Assembly: GCA_024690605.1 (NCBI GenBank)
Contig: JAILOV010000034.1
Coordinates: 56,760-120,759 of the forward strand
Direction: 5' to 3'
DNA: 64,000 bases
Origin: Lachnospiraceae bacterium
GTDB lineage: Bacteria; Bacillota; Clostridia; Lachnospirales; Lachnospiraceae
A program made the translations under genes and the position numbers. Each line of letters starts with the position of its first letter. The stretch's first letter is position 1. Positions 63,948 to 64,000 of this stretch are shown here, in pieces. A model generated the notes under the pieces. It was given only the letters and a program-made list of their open reading frames with translations. It was not told the DNA's origin and made no database searches.

Positions 63948-64000
63948 ATGAAGGGAAGGGAGATCGTGAAAAACACAGCGGCGGTCCTTTTCTACACGGC
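63948..64000 (+). CDS. Start of an unidentified gene cut by the window edge
   Basis: An ATG 1 base after the GT17 stop opens a frame of 17 codons (MKGREIVKNTAAVLFYT) to the edge. The spacing matches the tightly packed locus, and the pattern resembles the beginnings of polysaccharide-export proteins, but it is too short for a call. A GTG at 63967 is an alternative start. Confidence 0.4.
   Translation, partial: MKGREIVKNTAAVLFYT

Noticed and set aside
1..64000. tRNA, rRNA, insertion sequence, prophage or integrase genes
   Set aside because: No cloverleaf, transposase motif, terminal repeat pair or phage gene was recognised; a tRNAscan and IS search would be decisive.

Overview
The window looks like chromosomal DNA of a high-GC member of the Bacillota, class Clostridia, probably Lachnospiraceae. 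The evidence is the divIC-tilS-hpt-ftsH order, strong AGGAGG-type ribosome binding sites, sigma-A promoters of TTGACA/TATAAT type, a SAM-I riboswitch on metK, an ftsE-ftsX-M23-S41 division cluster, and CvfB, YjfB and CdaR-type proteins. Species cannot be named from sequence alone. No tRNA, rRNA, IS element, prophage gene or CRISPR array was seen. Coding density is very high and many genes overlap by 4 bases (ATGA or TTGA).

Layout. 1-8513 is core: a DivIC fragment, tilS, hpt, ftsH, a GH13 alpha-glycosidase, class II fba, greA and a flavin-reductase-like protein. 8510-12421 is a coupled run of YdcF-like, membrane spermidine-synthase-like, larB and larC; the LarC lacks its C-terminal LarC2 domain. 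12513-17962 holds a membrane-anchored D,D-carboxypeptidase with charged 20-residue repeats, then hflK, hflC and a HerA-type ATPase. 18062-21131 has hsp20 (minus strand), a DUF362 ferredoxin protein and a cation efflux protein. 21149-29622 carries a heterodimeric ABC exporter and a MacB-like efflux set (ATPase, adaptor, two permeases). 29681-34220 has a flavodiiron protein, an HtrA protease with a polyglutamine tail, and clpX.

34240-46850 is mixed in strand: mgtE, an SprA-like HExxH protein, a DUF975 membrane protein, cysK, MATE plus carbamate kinase, SAM-I/metK, azlCD, thrH, an acyl-ACP thioesterase, cvfB, yjfB and a CdaR-type regulator. 46866-51025 is the ftsE-ftsX-M23 peptidase-S41 protease division module.

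51069 to the right edge is a surface-glycan locus that runs out of the window. It has two AsnB-type amidotransferases, a TupA-type ATP-grasp protein, GT4, GT2, two GT11-type proteins, a DUF5672 protein, a GT17-type protein and one ABC exporter that could be the lipid-linked glycan flippase. Amide-forming and amino-acid-ligase enzymes among glycosyltransferases suggest a glycan carrying amide or amino-acid groups. This is the best candidate here for an undescribed system, but the product is inferred only.
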